From contig JALOAH010000137.1 in assembly GCA_023228865.1 (NCBI GenBank), positions 1 through 7,784 on the forward strand: a stretch of 7,784 nt of DNA, in the 5' to 3' direction. Shown here in pieces: positions 1 to 6,730 of the stretch. Numbering within the stretch: position 1 is the first letter of the stretch; each line of letters begins with the position of its first letter. A program made the translations under genes and the position numbers. This stretch comes from Porticoccaceae bacterium. Lineage in GTDB: Bacteria; Pseudomonadota; Gammaproteobacteria; Pseudomonadales; Porticoccaceae. A model generated the notes under the pieces. The model worked only from the letters and a program-made list of their open reading frames with translations, ran no database searches and was not told the origin of the DNA.

Positions 1-675
1 TCTGACGAGGATATGTTCAACAAGCTCGACTCGTTATTGAGCAGCGCCCCCGAACATCCTACGTTCACACTGGCATTTACGGTCAGTAATCACTCGCCAT
101 GGGAGTATCCCGCCGGGCGAATCGCGGTAAATGGTGATCCGGCCACCACAGAAAATACGGTGCGGTACGCTGATTGGGCTTTAGGGCAGTTTTTTGAAAC
201 GGCCAAATCCTCTTCGTATTGGCAGGATACTGTGTTTCTCGTGGTAGCCGACCACGACTCGAGGGTGCACGGAGCCAACCTCGTTCCGTTGCGGCATTTT
301 CACATTCCGGCTCTCGTCCTGGGCGCGGACGTTCAACCTCGACATGACGATCGGGTGATCAGCCAGATCGACCTGCCCACCACATTGCTGTCCCTAGCTG
401 GAATTCAGGGGGATCATCCCATGATTGGACACGATCTCACGCAGGAGGGCGGCGGGCGGGCAATGATGCAGTACGGGGATAATTACGGGTATCTGAAAGG
501 GGACTCTTTATTGGTTCTCCAGCCGCATCGATCACCCACCCAGTATCGTTATGCGGCCCCGGATGCGTATACGCAAGAGGGCGTGGATCCTTATCTATTG
601 AAGGAAGCGCTGAGCCATGTTTTATGGCCGTCCTGGGTATATAAAAATAACTATTACACCCTGCCGGAACTGTAG
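1..675 (+). CDS. LtaS-like sulfatase/phosphoglycerol transferase family protein, C-terminal part (5' end outside window)
   Basis: The frame is open to the left edge, so the ATG at 13 is most likely internal and the N-terminal membrane domain lies outside the window. What is visible is the C-terminal half of an extracytoplasmic alkaline-phosphatase-superfamily catalytic domain of the LtaS/MdoB/OpgB kind. Numbering from the ATG at 13, a TVSNHSP motif (residues 23-29) corresponds to the LtaS substrate-site His region. A VVADHD motif (77-82) supplies the conserved Asp-His metal ligands, D80 and H81. The block HFHIPALVLG (95-104) and a following QIDLPTTLLSLAG segment are typical of the family C-terminus. 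Known members transfer phosphoglycerol or a similar phospho-group from a lipid to a glycan or lipid outside the cytoplasmic membrane. In a Gram-negative host the acceptor would be a periplasmic glucan, LPS or an exopolysaccharide, which cannot be decided here. The nucleophilic Thr would lie upstream and is not seen. It is on the same strand as the glycosyltransferase genes that follow 108 bp later, suggesting a shared envelope-modification role. Family call firm; substrate unknown. Confidence 0.85.
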   Translation, partial: SDEDMFNKLDSLLSSAPEHPTFTLAFTVSNHSPWEYPAGRIAVNGDPATTENTVRYADWALGQFFETAKSSSYWQDTVFLVVADHDSRVHGANLVPLRHFHIPALVLGADVQPRHDDRVISQIDLPTTLLSLAGIQGDHPMIGHDLTQEGGGRAMMQYGDNYGYLKGDSLLVLQPHRSPTQYRYAAPDAYTQEGVDPYLLKEALSHVLWPSWVYKNNYYTLPEL

Positions 676-783
676 AAATAAGGTCGGGTCTCTTTTGATA
701 GATTCTTGATCTTTGGTTGACGAATTATTGTCGTTGGAACTCGTATTCTAGCCCTGTTGCTTTACTACAAGCCGGGCTAAGCA

Positions 784-1233
784 TTGTTATCTGTTCCAGA
801 CCCTCTGCACTCCAGAACTCATCTTTTGAGGCATGGCCAGGCGTTCGTGTCGACCCACGGTAGGCTCGTAGTGCGCTTTTTGGTATTCGGCGGCGCGTCC
901 ACAGTCATCCACTGGGCAGTGATGTGGTCGCTTGTCACTATCGGCTTGACTCCGATTGCAGGCACCGCAATCGGGGCGGTCGTCGGTTCCGTCTTCAACT
1001 ACGCCTTTCAGTTTTTTTGGACTTTCGATGGCGTGGGTCGCCATGACAAGGCGATCCCTATTTACGTATGCACGGTGGCACTGGCATGGGTCGCCAATGC
1101 CGGCTTTTACTACGTGCTGACGTCATTCACCGAAATGGGCGTTGCGGTCGCCCAAGTTTCCACGACTATCGCCGTTGCAGCGATGAATTTCATTTTTTAC
1201 AAAAGGATCGTGTTCCATGAACGCGTTGGTTAA
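784..1233 (+). CDS. GtrA-family membrane protein (putative polyprenol-linked sugar flippase)
   Basis: This 149-residue protein has four predicted membrane helices at about 32-53, 55-77, 88-108 and 117-140. The first begins with RFLVFGGAST, and the second ends in the NYAFQFFWTF signature of GtrA proteins; the last ends in FIFYKRIVF, also typical. GtrA proteins, known from phage serotype-conversion clusters, are thought to help move undecaprenyl-phosphate-linked sugars across the inner membrane. The start is uncertain. There is no upstream ATG in frame. The TTG at 784 directly follows an in-frame TAA (778-780) and lacks a clear Shine-Dalgarno. TTG at 826, GTG at 847 or GTG at 871 would give products closer to the usual family length of about 120-130. 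The gene's 3' end overlaps the following GT2 gene by 17 bp, so the two are almost certainly co-transcribed. No convincing promoter was seen in the 676-783 gap. Confidence 0.88.
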   Translation: MLSVPDPLHSRTHLLRHGQAFVSTHGRLVVRFLVFGGASTVIHWAVMWSLVTIGLTPIAGTAIGAVVGSVFNYAFQFFWTFDGVGRHDKAIPIYVCTVALAWVANAGFYYVLTSFTEMGVAVAQVSTTIAVAAMNFIFYKRIVFHERVG

Positions 1234-2260
1234 GAAGTGGCCGCCTGAACCCCCCGGGGGCCCGACTGAGCTGTCAGTTGTAATTCCTATGTACAACGAG
1301 CATGAAGTTATTCCGGCCATGTATGAGCGGATCACTACTGTGCTGGCTCGTTTAAACGCGCCTTACGAGCTGGTTCTGGTGGACGACGGCAGCCGGGATG
1401 GTACGCCCAACGTAATTAAGGCGCTCGCTGAAAAGGACAAGGCAATAACCGCGGTTTTCCTCAGTCGAAATTTCGGAAAAGAAGCGGCGCTTACGGCGGG
1501 CCTGGCGCATGCCGCTGGCGCTGCGGTCGTCATAATGGATGCCGATCTGCAAGATCCGCCCGAGCTCATTCCGCAGATGATGCAGGAATGGAAGAAGGGC
1601 GCAGACGTCGTTTGCATGCGTCGCCGGTCTCGCAGAGGCGAATCCTGGTTCAAGCGCCGTAGTGCGCACCATTTTTACCGACTTCTTAACGCCATCAGTG
1701 ATGTCGAGATACCGCCCGATACCGGAGACTTTCGGCTGTTAAGCCGCAAGGCGGTCTATGCTTTGCAGCAGCTGAATGAACGCAACCGGTATATGAAAGG
1801 ACTGTTTGCCTGGATTGGTCTTCCAACAGCGATCATCGAGTACGACCGTCTGCCGCGTGTTGCGGGCGTGACGAAATGGGATTACTTGAGCCTGTTCAAC
1901 CTGGCATTCCAGGGAATTACTTCTTTTTCTGTCGCCCCGCTGAGAGTTGCGACGGCCGGTGGAGTGATTACAGCGTTTCTAGGCCTTCTGTTTGCGCTGT
2001 GGATTGTGGCCAAAGCGCTGGTGTTGGGGGATCCAGTGCAAGGCTACCCCTCGCTTATTGCGATGATCACGATCCTCGGCGGTGTACAGCTGTTGTCAAT
2101 CGGGCTGGTTGGGGAGTATGTCGGGAAAACATATTCCGAGACCAAACAACGTCCAGTTTATATCGTCCGCGATGTCATGCGTCATGGCAGGGCGGCGGGT
2201 GAGAATGCCGGTCGGGTCGACGGGATAGCGGAGCAAGAGAGCTATCATGCAGCAGCGTAG
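1217..2260 (+). CDS. GT2 polyprenol-phosphate glycosyltransferase (GtrB/ArnC/DPM1-like)
   Basis: A 347-residue enzyme with an N-terminal GT-A glycosyltransferase domain and two C-terminal membrane helices. Visible motifs are SVVIPMYNE (20-28), the nucleotide-sugar-binding VDDGSRDGT (55-63 with D56/D57), and the DADLQDPPEL block (108-117), whose D108-x-D110 is the metal-binding DXD motif. GDFRLLSRK further on is a family signature. The helices fall at roughly 235-262 and 275-300 and end in the GEYVGKTYSETKQRP motif usual for GtrB and ArnC. Family members transfer a sugar from a nucleotide donor to undecaprenyl phosphate at the cytoplasmic face of the inner membrane. The sugar (glucose, aminoarabinose, galactosamine or another) cannot be read from the sequence. 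Start at ATG 1217 is supported by AAAGGA at 1202-1207, nine bases upstream. The gene overlaps GtrA by 17 bp and the GT83 gene by 14 bp, a strong sign of one three-gene unit with translational coupling. Confidence 0.93.
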   Translation: MNALVKKWPPEPPGGPTELSVVIPMYNEHEVIPAMYERITTVLARLNAPYELVLVDDGSRDGTPNVIKALAEKDKAITAVFLSRNFGKEAALTAGLAHAAGAAVVIMDADLQDPPELIPQMMQEWKKGADVVCMRRRSRRGESWFKRRSAHHFYRLLNAISDVEIPPDTGDFRLLSRKAVYALQQLNERNRYMKGLFAWIGLPTAIIEYDRLPRVAGVTKWDYLSLFNLAFQGITSFSVAPLRVATAGGVITAFLGLLFALWIVAKALVLGDPVQGYPSLIAMITILGGVQLLSIGLVGEYVGKTYSETKQRPVYIVRDVMRHGRAAGENAGRVDGIAEQESYHAAA

Positions 2261-3791
2261 TAACGCAGTAGCTTGGCTAACGCTGGTGATAGTCCTTTCG
2301 CTGCCGCTAGTGTCCATGGAGCTTGTCCCGTTTTATGACACTAGCGAACCTCGCTATGCGGAGATTGCCAGAGTCATGGCGCAAAGCGAGGATTGGATCA
2401 CTCCGTGGTTTGACGTCGATGTCCCGTTTTGGGGCAAGCCTCCGCTGTCCTTCTGGGCACAGGCCCTCTCAATGAAGGTACTGGGCGTCACTGAATTTGC
2501 TGGGCGTTTTCCGTCGTGGCTATGCCTCATCCTGACCAATATCCTATTTTTGACGGGGTTCAAATCGGTGCGGGGCATTGGCGTCGCGCTCTGGGCCGCC
2601 ATCATTTACAGCACCTGTACCCTCGTCTACATCAGCTCTGGTGCCGTGCTTACCGACCCGTTTCTCGCACTTGGCACCACGCTCTCGTTAGTTTCCTTTG
2701 CGAGGGTGATAGGTAGTGGCGACCGCCTTTTAGTCGGGTCACTCGACCAACAACCGGACAGGTCTGTAAATCTCCGAAATGCCGACATTCGGTGGTGGCA
2801 ATATGGATTCTTCTTGGGACTGACGATCGGTCTCTTGGCGAAGGGCCCTTTGGCCGCACTCATAATCTTTGCCCCGATCACGGTATGGTGGTCGCTTACG
2901 CGAAAGACGAAATCCCATACCGCGTTGTTGCCATGGCGAAGCGGCCTGTTGCTAACGGCTCTCTTGACACTGCCCTGGTATATCGCGGCCGAAATCAAAA
3001 CCCCTGGGTTTCTTGACTACTTCATCGTAGGCGAGCATTTTCGGCGGTTCTTGGATCCGGGATGGGCCGGTGATCTCTATGGGAGTGCTCATAGGACAAC
3101 CTATGGAATGATATGGGTCTATTGGCTAGAGGCCTCGTTTCCTTGGGGGCTATTAGTACTGGCCGCTCTGGGGGGTGCGGTTTTTAGCCCGCGCATGCGG
3201 TCGGCTGCGCAAGCTGTCTACAGAGATCCACTATTCTTTTACTGGGTGACTGCCGCACTGTTCACCCCCGTTTTCTTTACCTTCTCTGCCAATATCCTTT
3301 GGACTTATGTGCTTCCATCGCTCGCTGGCTTTAGTATCCTGGCCGCGATGCTCGCGCAGGAAGTGAGAGCTCGATATTCGATACCCCGGGTCAAACTGTT
3401 TACAGCGGTGGCACTGGTTCCCCTGGTGGTTCTGGCAGGAAGTGTGGTGGTGTGGATTAATCCAGATCTGCGCAATACCGAACGGGAGCTCGTGCGATAC
3501 GTAATGCGTCAGCCGGGTCCTTCGAGCCCTCTGTTCTATCTGTCGGAGCTGCCCTTTTCGGCCCGGTTCTATTCATCAGGACGTGCTAGGGCGATAAAAG
3601 AAGCAGAGCTTCAACAAATCGCGCAACAGGACAAAACCTTCTATTTGGCAGCTCCTAAAACGGGGCCGGAGGCTGTTTACGTTGTTGCGGGAAAGAAAAT
3701 GACGCCGGTGTTTTCAAACAGGCGGTATAGCTTATTGAAGGTGTCCAAGCGTGATTCTTCATTAGTGGCCGTTCGGAGCGGCCCAAGCTGA
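2247..3791 (+). CDS. ArnT-like (GT83/PMT superfamily) membrane glycosyltransferase
   Basis: A 514-residue polytopic membrane protein. After a first helix (about 8-27) comes the periplasmic-loop motif YDTSEPRYAEIARVM (30-44), holding the acidic and Arg-Tyr residues D31, E34, R36 and Y37 shared by ArnT and PMT enzymes. KPPLSFW (64-70) and LTDPF (135-139, with D137) are further conserved positions. About ten further hydrophobic segments follow to residue 410, then a soluble C-terminal tail. Known relatives move a sugar from undecaprenyl phosphate to lipid A, LPS, protein or polysaccharide at the outer face of the inner membrane; ArnT itself adds 4-amino-4-deoxy-L-arabinose to lipid A. E. coli ArnT is about 550 residues, so this is slightly short but appears intact. 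No arnA, arnB or arnD homologue is present here, so the aminoarabinose function should not be assumed. Start ATG 2247 has a purine-rich AAGAGAG at 2235-2241. The overlap with GT2 makes that enzyme the likely donor-lipid producer. Confidence 0.88.
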   Translation: MQQRSNAVAWLTLVIVLSLPLVSMELVPFYDTSEPRYAEIARVMAQSEDWITPWFDVDVPFWGKPPLSFWAQALSMKVLGVTEFAGRFPSWLCLILTNILFLTGFKSVRGIGVALWAAIIYSTCTLVYISSGAVLTDPFLALGTTLSLVSFARVIGSGDRLLVGSLDQQPDRSVNLRNADIRWWQYGFFLGLTIGLLAKGPLAALIIFAPITVWWSLTRKTKSHTALLPWRSGLLLTALLTLPWYIAAEIKTPGFLDYFIVGEHFRRFLDPGWAGDLYGSAHRTTYGMIWVYWLEASFPWGLLVLAALGGAVFSPRMRSAAQAVYRDPLFFYWVTAALFTPVFFTFSANILWTYVLPSLAGFSILAAMLAQEVRARYSIPRVKLFTAVALVPLVVLAGSVVVWINPDLRNTERELVRYVMRQPGPSSPLFYLSELPFSARFYSSGRARAIKEAELQQIAQQDKTFYLAAPKTGPEAVYVVAGKKMTPVFSNRRYSLLKVSKRDSSLVAVRSGPS

Positions 3792-3828
3792 CGTCATCAG
3801 GACAGGAAGGCGATTGCAGGCGGGCCTG

Positions 3829-3851
3829 ATAGGTTGGTCAAGTAAACCTAT
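3829..3851 (+). other. 7-bp stem-loop downstream of the GT83 gene
   Basis: ATAGGTT (3829-3835) and AACCTAT (3845-3851) form a perfect 7-bp stem with a 9-base loop, 37 bases after the GT83 stop codon. No T-run follows on either strand, so this is not a canonical intrinsic terminator. A second ATAGG at 3860-3864 could pair with the same right arm as an alternative. It may simply help define the mRNA 3' end; its function is unknown. Confidence 0.35.
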
Positions 3852-3898
3852 GAAAGAGGATAGGCGAACGTCCTGACAATGCCATACGTTTGCTTTTT

Positions 3899-3930
3899 CC
3901 CCACCCTCAAGACTATGCCTTGAGGTGGGG
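3899..3930. other. strong 12-bp stem-loop between the convergent glycan and ars units
   Basis: The left arm (3899-3911) and right arm (3919-3930) pair over 12 bp with one bulged C at 3906 and a 7-base loop (3912-3918). The outer part of the stem is C/G-rich. TTTTT lies immediately outside the left arm and ATGAAAA outside the right arm, so neither strand places a U-run just after the hairpin, arguing against a standard Rho-independent terminator. It sits 62 bases beyond the arsB stop and about 107 bases beyond the GT83 stop. Possible roles are a 3'-end stabiliser for either transcript or a leftover subterminal hairpin of an IS200/IS605-type element. No transposase gene is present to support the latter. 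Confidence 0.5.
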
Positions 3931-3992
3931 ATGAAAACTTGTCTTACACCGAGACGCCACGGCGTGATGATTTGCGGTTTTTAGTTTGATAT

Positions 3993-5279
3993 TTAGAAAG
4001 CGTTAAGTCGTACAACCAGTGCGGCCAAGGTAATGAGCAGCACGGGAATGGTGAGCACGACCCCGACCTTGAAATAATAACCCCATGTGATCTTCACGCC
4101 TTTGCGTGCCAGCACATGTAACCATAGCAGCGTCGCCAGGCTTCCGATAGGCGTTATCTTCGGCCCGAGATCGCTGCCGATGATGTTTGCATAAATCATG
4201 GCTTCCCTGATGGCGCCCGTTGCCTGGCTTGCATCGATGGACAGCGCGCCGACCAAGACTGTCGGCATGTTATTCATGATCGAAGACAATAAGGCCGTGA
4301 GTAGGCCGGTTCCCAATGTGGCCACCCACAATCCTTGGTTCGCCATTGCATCGAGCCATCCCGCGATCATATCGGTCAGCCCAGCATTCCGCAGGCCGTA
4401 GACAACCAGATACATGCCAAGTGAAAACACCACAATCGGCCAAGGTGCCTCGCGGACGACCTTGCGGATGCTTATTACGTGACCGCGACCCGCAACCAGC
4501 AGCAGAATGGCCGCACCCGATGCAGCAAGGGCGCTGACCGGAATGCCGAAGCCTTCCAAGAGGAAGAAGCTGACTAGCAGCAGAATGAGCACATACCAGC
4601 CCGCCCGGAATGTGGCCGGGTCGCGAATAGCGTCAGCAGGTGCTTTCAGTTGGCTGGCATCGTAATTCACCGGGATACTTTTTCGAAAGTAGATCAGAAG
4701 CACCACCAAGGTCACCGCAACGGAGACGAAGTTGACCGGCACCATGACTGCAGCGTATCGCGCGAAGCTGATATCGAAGAAGTCAGCCGAGACGATGTTG
4801 ACCAGATTCGACACGATGAAGGGAAGGCTTGCCGTATCCGCGATAAAGCCAGCCGCCATGACAAAAGCCAGTGTGGCCGCCGGTGTGAAACCGAGCGCGA
4901 GCAGCATGGCCATCACGATGGGCGTCAGGATGAGGGCGGCCCCGTCATTCGCGAAGAAGGCTGACACAGCTGCACCCAGCAGGATGATTAAGGCAAACAG
5001 TAACCGGCCGCGTCCGCCGCCCCAGCGTCCCACGTGCAAAGCCGCCCATTCGAAAAAGCCTGCTTCATCCAACAACAGGCTGATGATGATGATGGCAATG
5101 AAGGTGGCGGTGGCGTTCCAGACGATACCCCACACGACAGGGATGTCACCGAAGCTGACGGCGCCAAAGACCAGTGCGAGCACGGCGCCTAGCGTGGCGC
5201 TCCAGCCGATATTGAGTCCGCGTGGTTGCCAGATGACCAGCACGATGGTGAGCAGGAAGATAAGTAGTGCGACGACCAC
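3993..5279 (-). CDS. arsB: ArsB arsenite/antimonite efflux transporter
   Basis: A 428-residue inner-membrane transporter, essentially the same length as E. coli and plasmid R773 ArsB (429) and recalled as closely similar along its whole length. Conserved blocks include [19 protein letters not shown] (14-32), [20 protein letters not shown] (53-72), [11 protein letters not shown] (110-120), [18 protein letters not shown] (144-161), [17 protein letters not shown] (332-348) and [15 protein letters not shown] (372-386). About 12 hydrophobic segments span the protein. ArsB exports As(III) and Sb(III), driven by the membrane potential alone or with the ArsA ATPase; no arsA is seen here, so the secondary-carrier mode is expected. 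The start codon is GTG (5277-5279), with GAGG (complement of 5287-5290) seven bases upstream. It is the last gene of the ars operon, separated from arsC by 77 bp holding a probable intrinsic terminator, so it is likely expressed by read-through. Confidence 0.97.
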   Translation of the reverse strand: MVVALLIFLLTIVLVIWQPRGLNIGWSATLGAVLALVFGAVSFGDIPVVWGIVWNATATFIAIIIISLLLDEAGFFEWAALHVGRWGGGRGRLLFALIILLGAAVSAFFANDGAALILTPIVMAMLLALGFTPAATLAFVMAAGFIADTASLPFIVSNLVNIVSADFFDISFARYAAVMVPVNFVSVAVTLVVLLIYFRKSIPVNYDASQLKAPADAIRDPATFRAGWYVLILLLVSFFLLEGFGIPVSALAASGAAILLLVAGRGHVISIRKVVREAPWPIVVFSLGMYLVVYGLRNAGLTDMIAGWLDAMANQGLWVATLGTGLLTALLSSIMNNMPTVLVGALSIDASQATGAIREAMIYANIIGSDLGPKITPIGSLATLLWLHVLARKGVKITWGYYFKVGVVLTIPVLLITLAALVVRLNAF

Positions 5280-5306
5280 AGGGAAACCTCAATGTTTCGG
5301 GAATAG

Positions 5307-5329
5307 AAAAACGCCGTCGTGTGACGGCG
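5307..5329 (-). terminator. putative intrinsic terminator/attenuator between arsC and arsB
   Basis: On the minus strand CGCCGTC (complement of 5323-5329), a four-base ACAC loop and GACGGCG (complement of 5312-5318) form a perfect, G+C-rich 7-bp stem followed at once by TTTTT (complement of 5307-5311). This is the classic layout of a Rho-independent terminator for transcripts coming from arsC. It lies 27 bases upstream of the arsB GTG, whose Shine-Dalgarno (5287-5290) is outside the hairpin. Because arsB has little room for its own promoter in the gap, the element probably lowers arsB expression relative to arsR and arsC rather than ending the operon completely. Confidence 0.6.
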
Positions 5330-5340
5330 GCGCAGCAGTA

Positions 5341-5363
5341 TGTGTAGCTGTGCAGGCTACACA
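5341..5363 (-). other. perfect 8-bp stem-loop overlapping the arsC (copy B) stop codon
   Basis: TGTGTAGC (5341-5348) and GCTACACA (5356-5363) are exact inverted repeats with a 7-base loop. The hairpin includes the TAG stop codon of the downstream arsC (complement of 5357-5359) and lies 11 bases before the G+C-rich terminator-like hairpin. No U-tract follows this one. It could impede 3' to 5' mRNA decay or affect the terminator by ribosome position; both are inference. Confidence 0.5.
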
Positions 5364-5842
5364 GAAGGAGTGATAGCACTGATCTGGTCGAGCGCTTTTT
5401 TCAGTTCCAAGGGATTGCTCTGCAGTTCGCTTAATGGCAAGGCGAGGAAGGCTTCAATGCGCGCTCTAAGTATGCGATAAGCCGTCTCAAAGGCCGCATC
5501 AATCTCGCTGTCTGTTCCGGTGGCATGTGCGGGGTCTTCCACGCCCCAGTGGGCGCGCATAACCTTCCCAAGATACGCCGGACACTCCTCGCCTGCCGCG
5601 CTGGCGCACACGGTGATAACGATATCGGGTTTCACCGGCAGATCATCCCAGGACTTGCTAGCGCAGCCCGCCGTTGAAATGCCTTCGCGATTTAGAATCA
5701 GGAGCGAACGTGGGTGTACTTCTCCGGTGGGCCGGCTGCCGGCGCTCACCGCCTTCCAACCGCTGGGAGCAAAATGATTGAAGGTGGCTTCGGCCAAAAT
5801 CGAACGGCAGGAATTACCGGTACAGAGAAACAGGACGTTCAT
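5357..5842 (-). CDS. arsC: ArsC arsenate reductase, thioredoxin-coupled LMW-phosphatase type (copy B)
   Basis: A 161-residue cytoplasmic enzyme of the low-molecular-weight tyrosine-phosphatase fold. The P-loop LCTGNSCRS (6-14) gives the CX5R active site, with nucleophile C7 and R13. The redox relay cysteines seen in thioredoxin-linked ArsC proteins match C79 and C87 in the TVCASAAGEECP block, and HWGVEDP (98-104) carries the catalytic Asp, D103. The expected reaction is reduction of arsenate to arsenite, with thioredoxin restoring the enzyme. It differs from its upstream neighbour in having extra cysteines at 12 (inside the P-loop) and 60. The ATG overlaps the stop of the preceding arsC in an ATGA arrangement (5839-5842) and has no strong Shine-Dalgarno, pointing to translational coupling. 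The arsB gene follows after a hairpin-rich 77-bp gap. A general LMW phosphatase is less likely, given the relay cysteines and the context. Confidence 0.92.
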   Translation of the reverse strand: MNVLFLCTGNSCRSILAEATFNHFAPSGWKAVSAGSRPTGEVHPRSLLILNREGISTAGCASKSWDDLPVKPDIVITVCASAAGEECPAYLGKVMRAHWGVEDPAHATGTDSEIDAAFETAYRILRARIEAFLALPLSELQSNPLELKKALDQISAITPSV

Positions 5843-6333
5843 TTGTGGTTGGTACCTAAAGTATCGAGTTCACGTTTGATGGCGACGCGGTCGAGCGTCG
5901 TCAGCGGCAAGCTGGTAAAAATCTTGATCCGATTTGCGATCTGTCGAAAAATCTTGTCGAAACGGTCACGCTTTTCTTCGGGCGTTCCTTCGCTCGCTGA
6001 GGGGTCTTCAAACCCCCAGTGTGCCGTGATGGGTTGACCCGGCCATACGGGACACTGTTCGCCAGCTGCACTGTCGCACAGCGTAATAACGAAATCCATT
6101 TGTGGTGCATCGGCGAATTCATCCCAGCTTTTGCTGCGCACATTGTCGGTCGGCAGTTGGACTGACGTAAGAAGCTCCAGCGTCAGCGGGTTCACTTCGG
6201 TGCCGGGGTGGCTGCCAGCGCTGTATGCACGGAACCGACCATTACCCAGTTGATTGAGCAACACTTCGGCCATGATGCTGCGCGCGGAATTTCCGGTGCA
6301 TAGAAACAGGGTGTTGTATGGTTTGTCTGACAT
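5839..6333 (-). CDS. arsC: ArsC arsenate reductase, thioredoxin-coupled LMW-phosphatase type (copy A)
   Basis: I chose the ATG at 6331-6333, giving 164 residues beginning MSDKPYN, the common N-terminus of this ArsC group. The frame can be extended to a TTG at 6342, but that would leave only three bases after the AAAGGA ribosome site (complement of 6346-6351), against 12 for the ATG. The P-loop LCTGNSARS (11-19) contains nucleophile C12 and R18. C86 and C94 in TLCDSAAGEQCP are the likely redox relay pair, and HWGFEDP (105-111) holds D110. The SAGS segment (38-41) after the first helix is also family-typical. Role: cytoplasmic reduction of As(V) to As(III), feeding the ArsB pump. It lies 54 bp after arsR and overlaps copy B by four bases. 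The two copies are clearly divergent, not a recent duplication. Confidence 0.93.
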   Translation of the reverse strand: MSDKPYNTLFLCTGNSARSIMAEVLLNQLGNGRFRAYSAGSHPGTEVNPLTLELLTSVQLPTDNVRSKSWDEFADAPQMDFVITLCDSAAGEQCPVWPGQPITAHWGFEDPSASEGTPEEKRDRFDKIFRQIANRIKIFTSLPLTTLDRVAIKRELDTLGTNHK

Positions 6334-6387
6334 GGCGAACAAATTTCCTTTGAACTGCAGCGCCAGGGTGGCGATGACCTAATAGGG

Positions 6388-6729
6388 TTACCCGCGATTT
6401 TGTTCGGCGGGAGAACAGACTTCCAAGTTGACCGGCAAGCATGGGTTACCGCCGCAACAGTTTTCCGTGAGATAGGCCAGAAGGGAATTCATGGCGGCAT
6501 ACTGCACCGAATAGGACACGAAGCGGCCTTCCTGGTGGGATGACAGCAAGCCTGCGTGGACGAGCTCTTTGAGATGAAAGGTGAGCGATGAGGGAGGTAT
6601 ATCGAGCAATTCTGCTAATCGCCCCGCGTGTAAGCCTGCAGGACCCGCCTGCACAAGATGACGATACGCCTCGAGCCTTTTTTCGTGAGCGATAGCCGCG
6701 AGTAGTCGCACAATGTCTTTCGTTTCCAT
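6388..6729 (-). CDS. arsR: ArsR-family As(III)-responsive repressor
   Basis: A 113-residue winged-helix repressor and the first gene of the ars operon. Helix-turn-helix residues are visible at about 35-58 (AGRLAELLDIPPSSLTFHLKELVHAG), followed by the wing around EGRFVSYSV (67-75). The metal-binding ELCVCDL motif of R773/E. coli ArsR is absent: the equivalent stretch reads LAELLDI, with no cysteine. Instead, cysteines cluster at the C-terminus, C91 and C92 in NCCGGNPC, then C97, with another at C105. This resembles the C-terminal three-cysteine As(III) site described for Acidithiobacillus ferrooxidans ArsR. The expected role is to bind the operator just upstream and release on arsenite or antimonite. 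The ATG (6727-6729) has no Shine-Dalgarno, and a TATTAT hexamer ends six bases before it, so a leaderless transcript is possible. The genes arsC, arsC and arsB follow on the same strand. Confidence 0.93.
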   Translation of the reverse strand: METKDIVRLLAAIAHEKRLEAYRHLVQAGPAGLHAGRLAELLDIPPSSLTFHLKELVHAGLLSSHQEGRFVSYSVQYAAMNSLLAYLTENCCGGNPCLPVNLEVCSPAEQNRG

Positions 6730-6730
6730 G

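Noticed and set aside
717..746. Possible sigma-70 promoter before the GtrA gene (TTGACG at 717-722)
   Set aside because: The only -10 candidates are TCGTAT at a spacing of 18 and TATTCT at 21; neither is good enough to annotate.
1352..1672. Minus-strand open frames of about 100 codons inside the GT2 gene
   Set aside because: They overlap the catalytic core of a clear glycosyltransferase, have no ribosome site and no recognisable motif.
3797..3876. Inverted 7-mers TCAGGAC (3797-3803) and GTCCTGA (3870-3876)
   Set aside because: The arms are short and 66 bases apart, with no target duplication or gene between them, so chance is sufficient.
4732..5373. Long open frame (213 codons) antisense to arsB
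   Set aside because: It lies wholly opposite the well-conserved arsB and hairpin region, and its product is low-complexity (Ala, Ser, Thr, Lys, Pro) with no domain. It is a codon-bias shadow.
6361..6373. CGCCA-GGG-TGGCG mini-hairpin between arsR and the first arsC
   Set aside because: A 5-bp stem with a 3-base loop and no U-tract is too weak to call a terminator or regulatory element.
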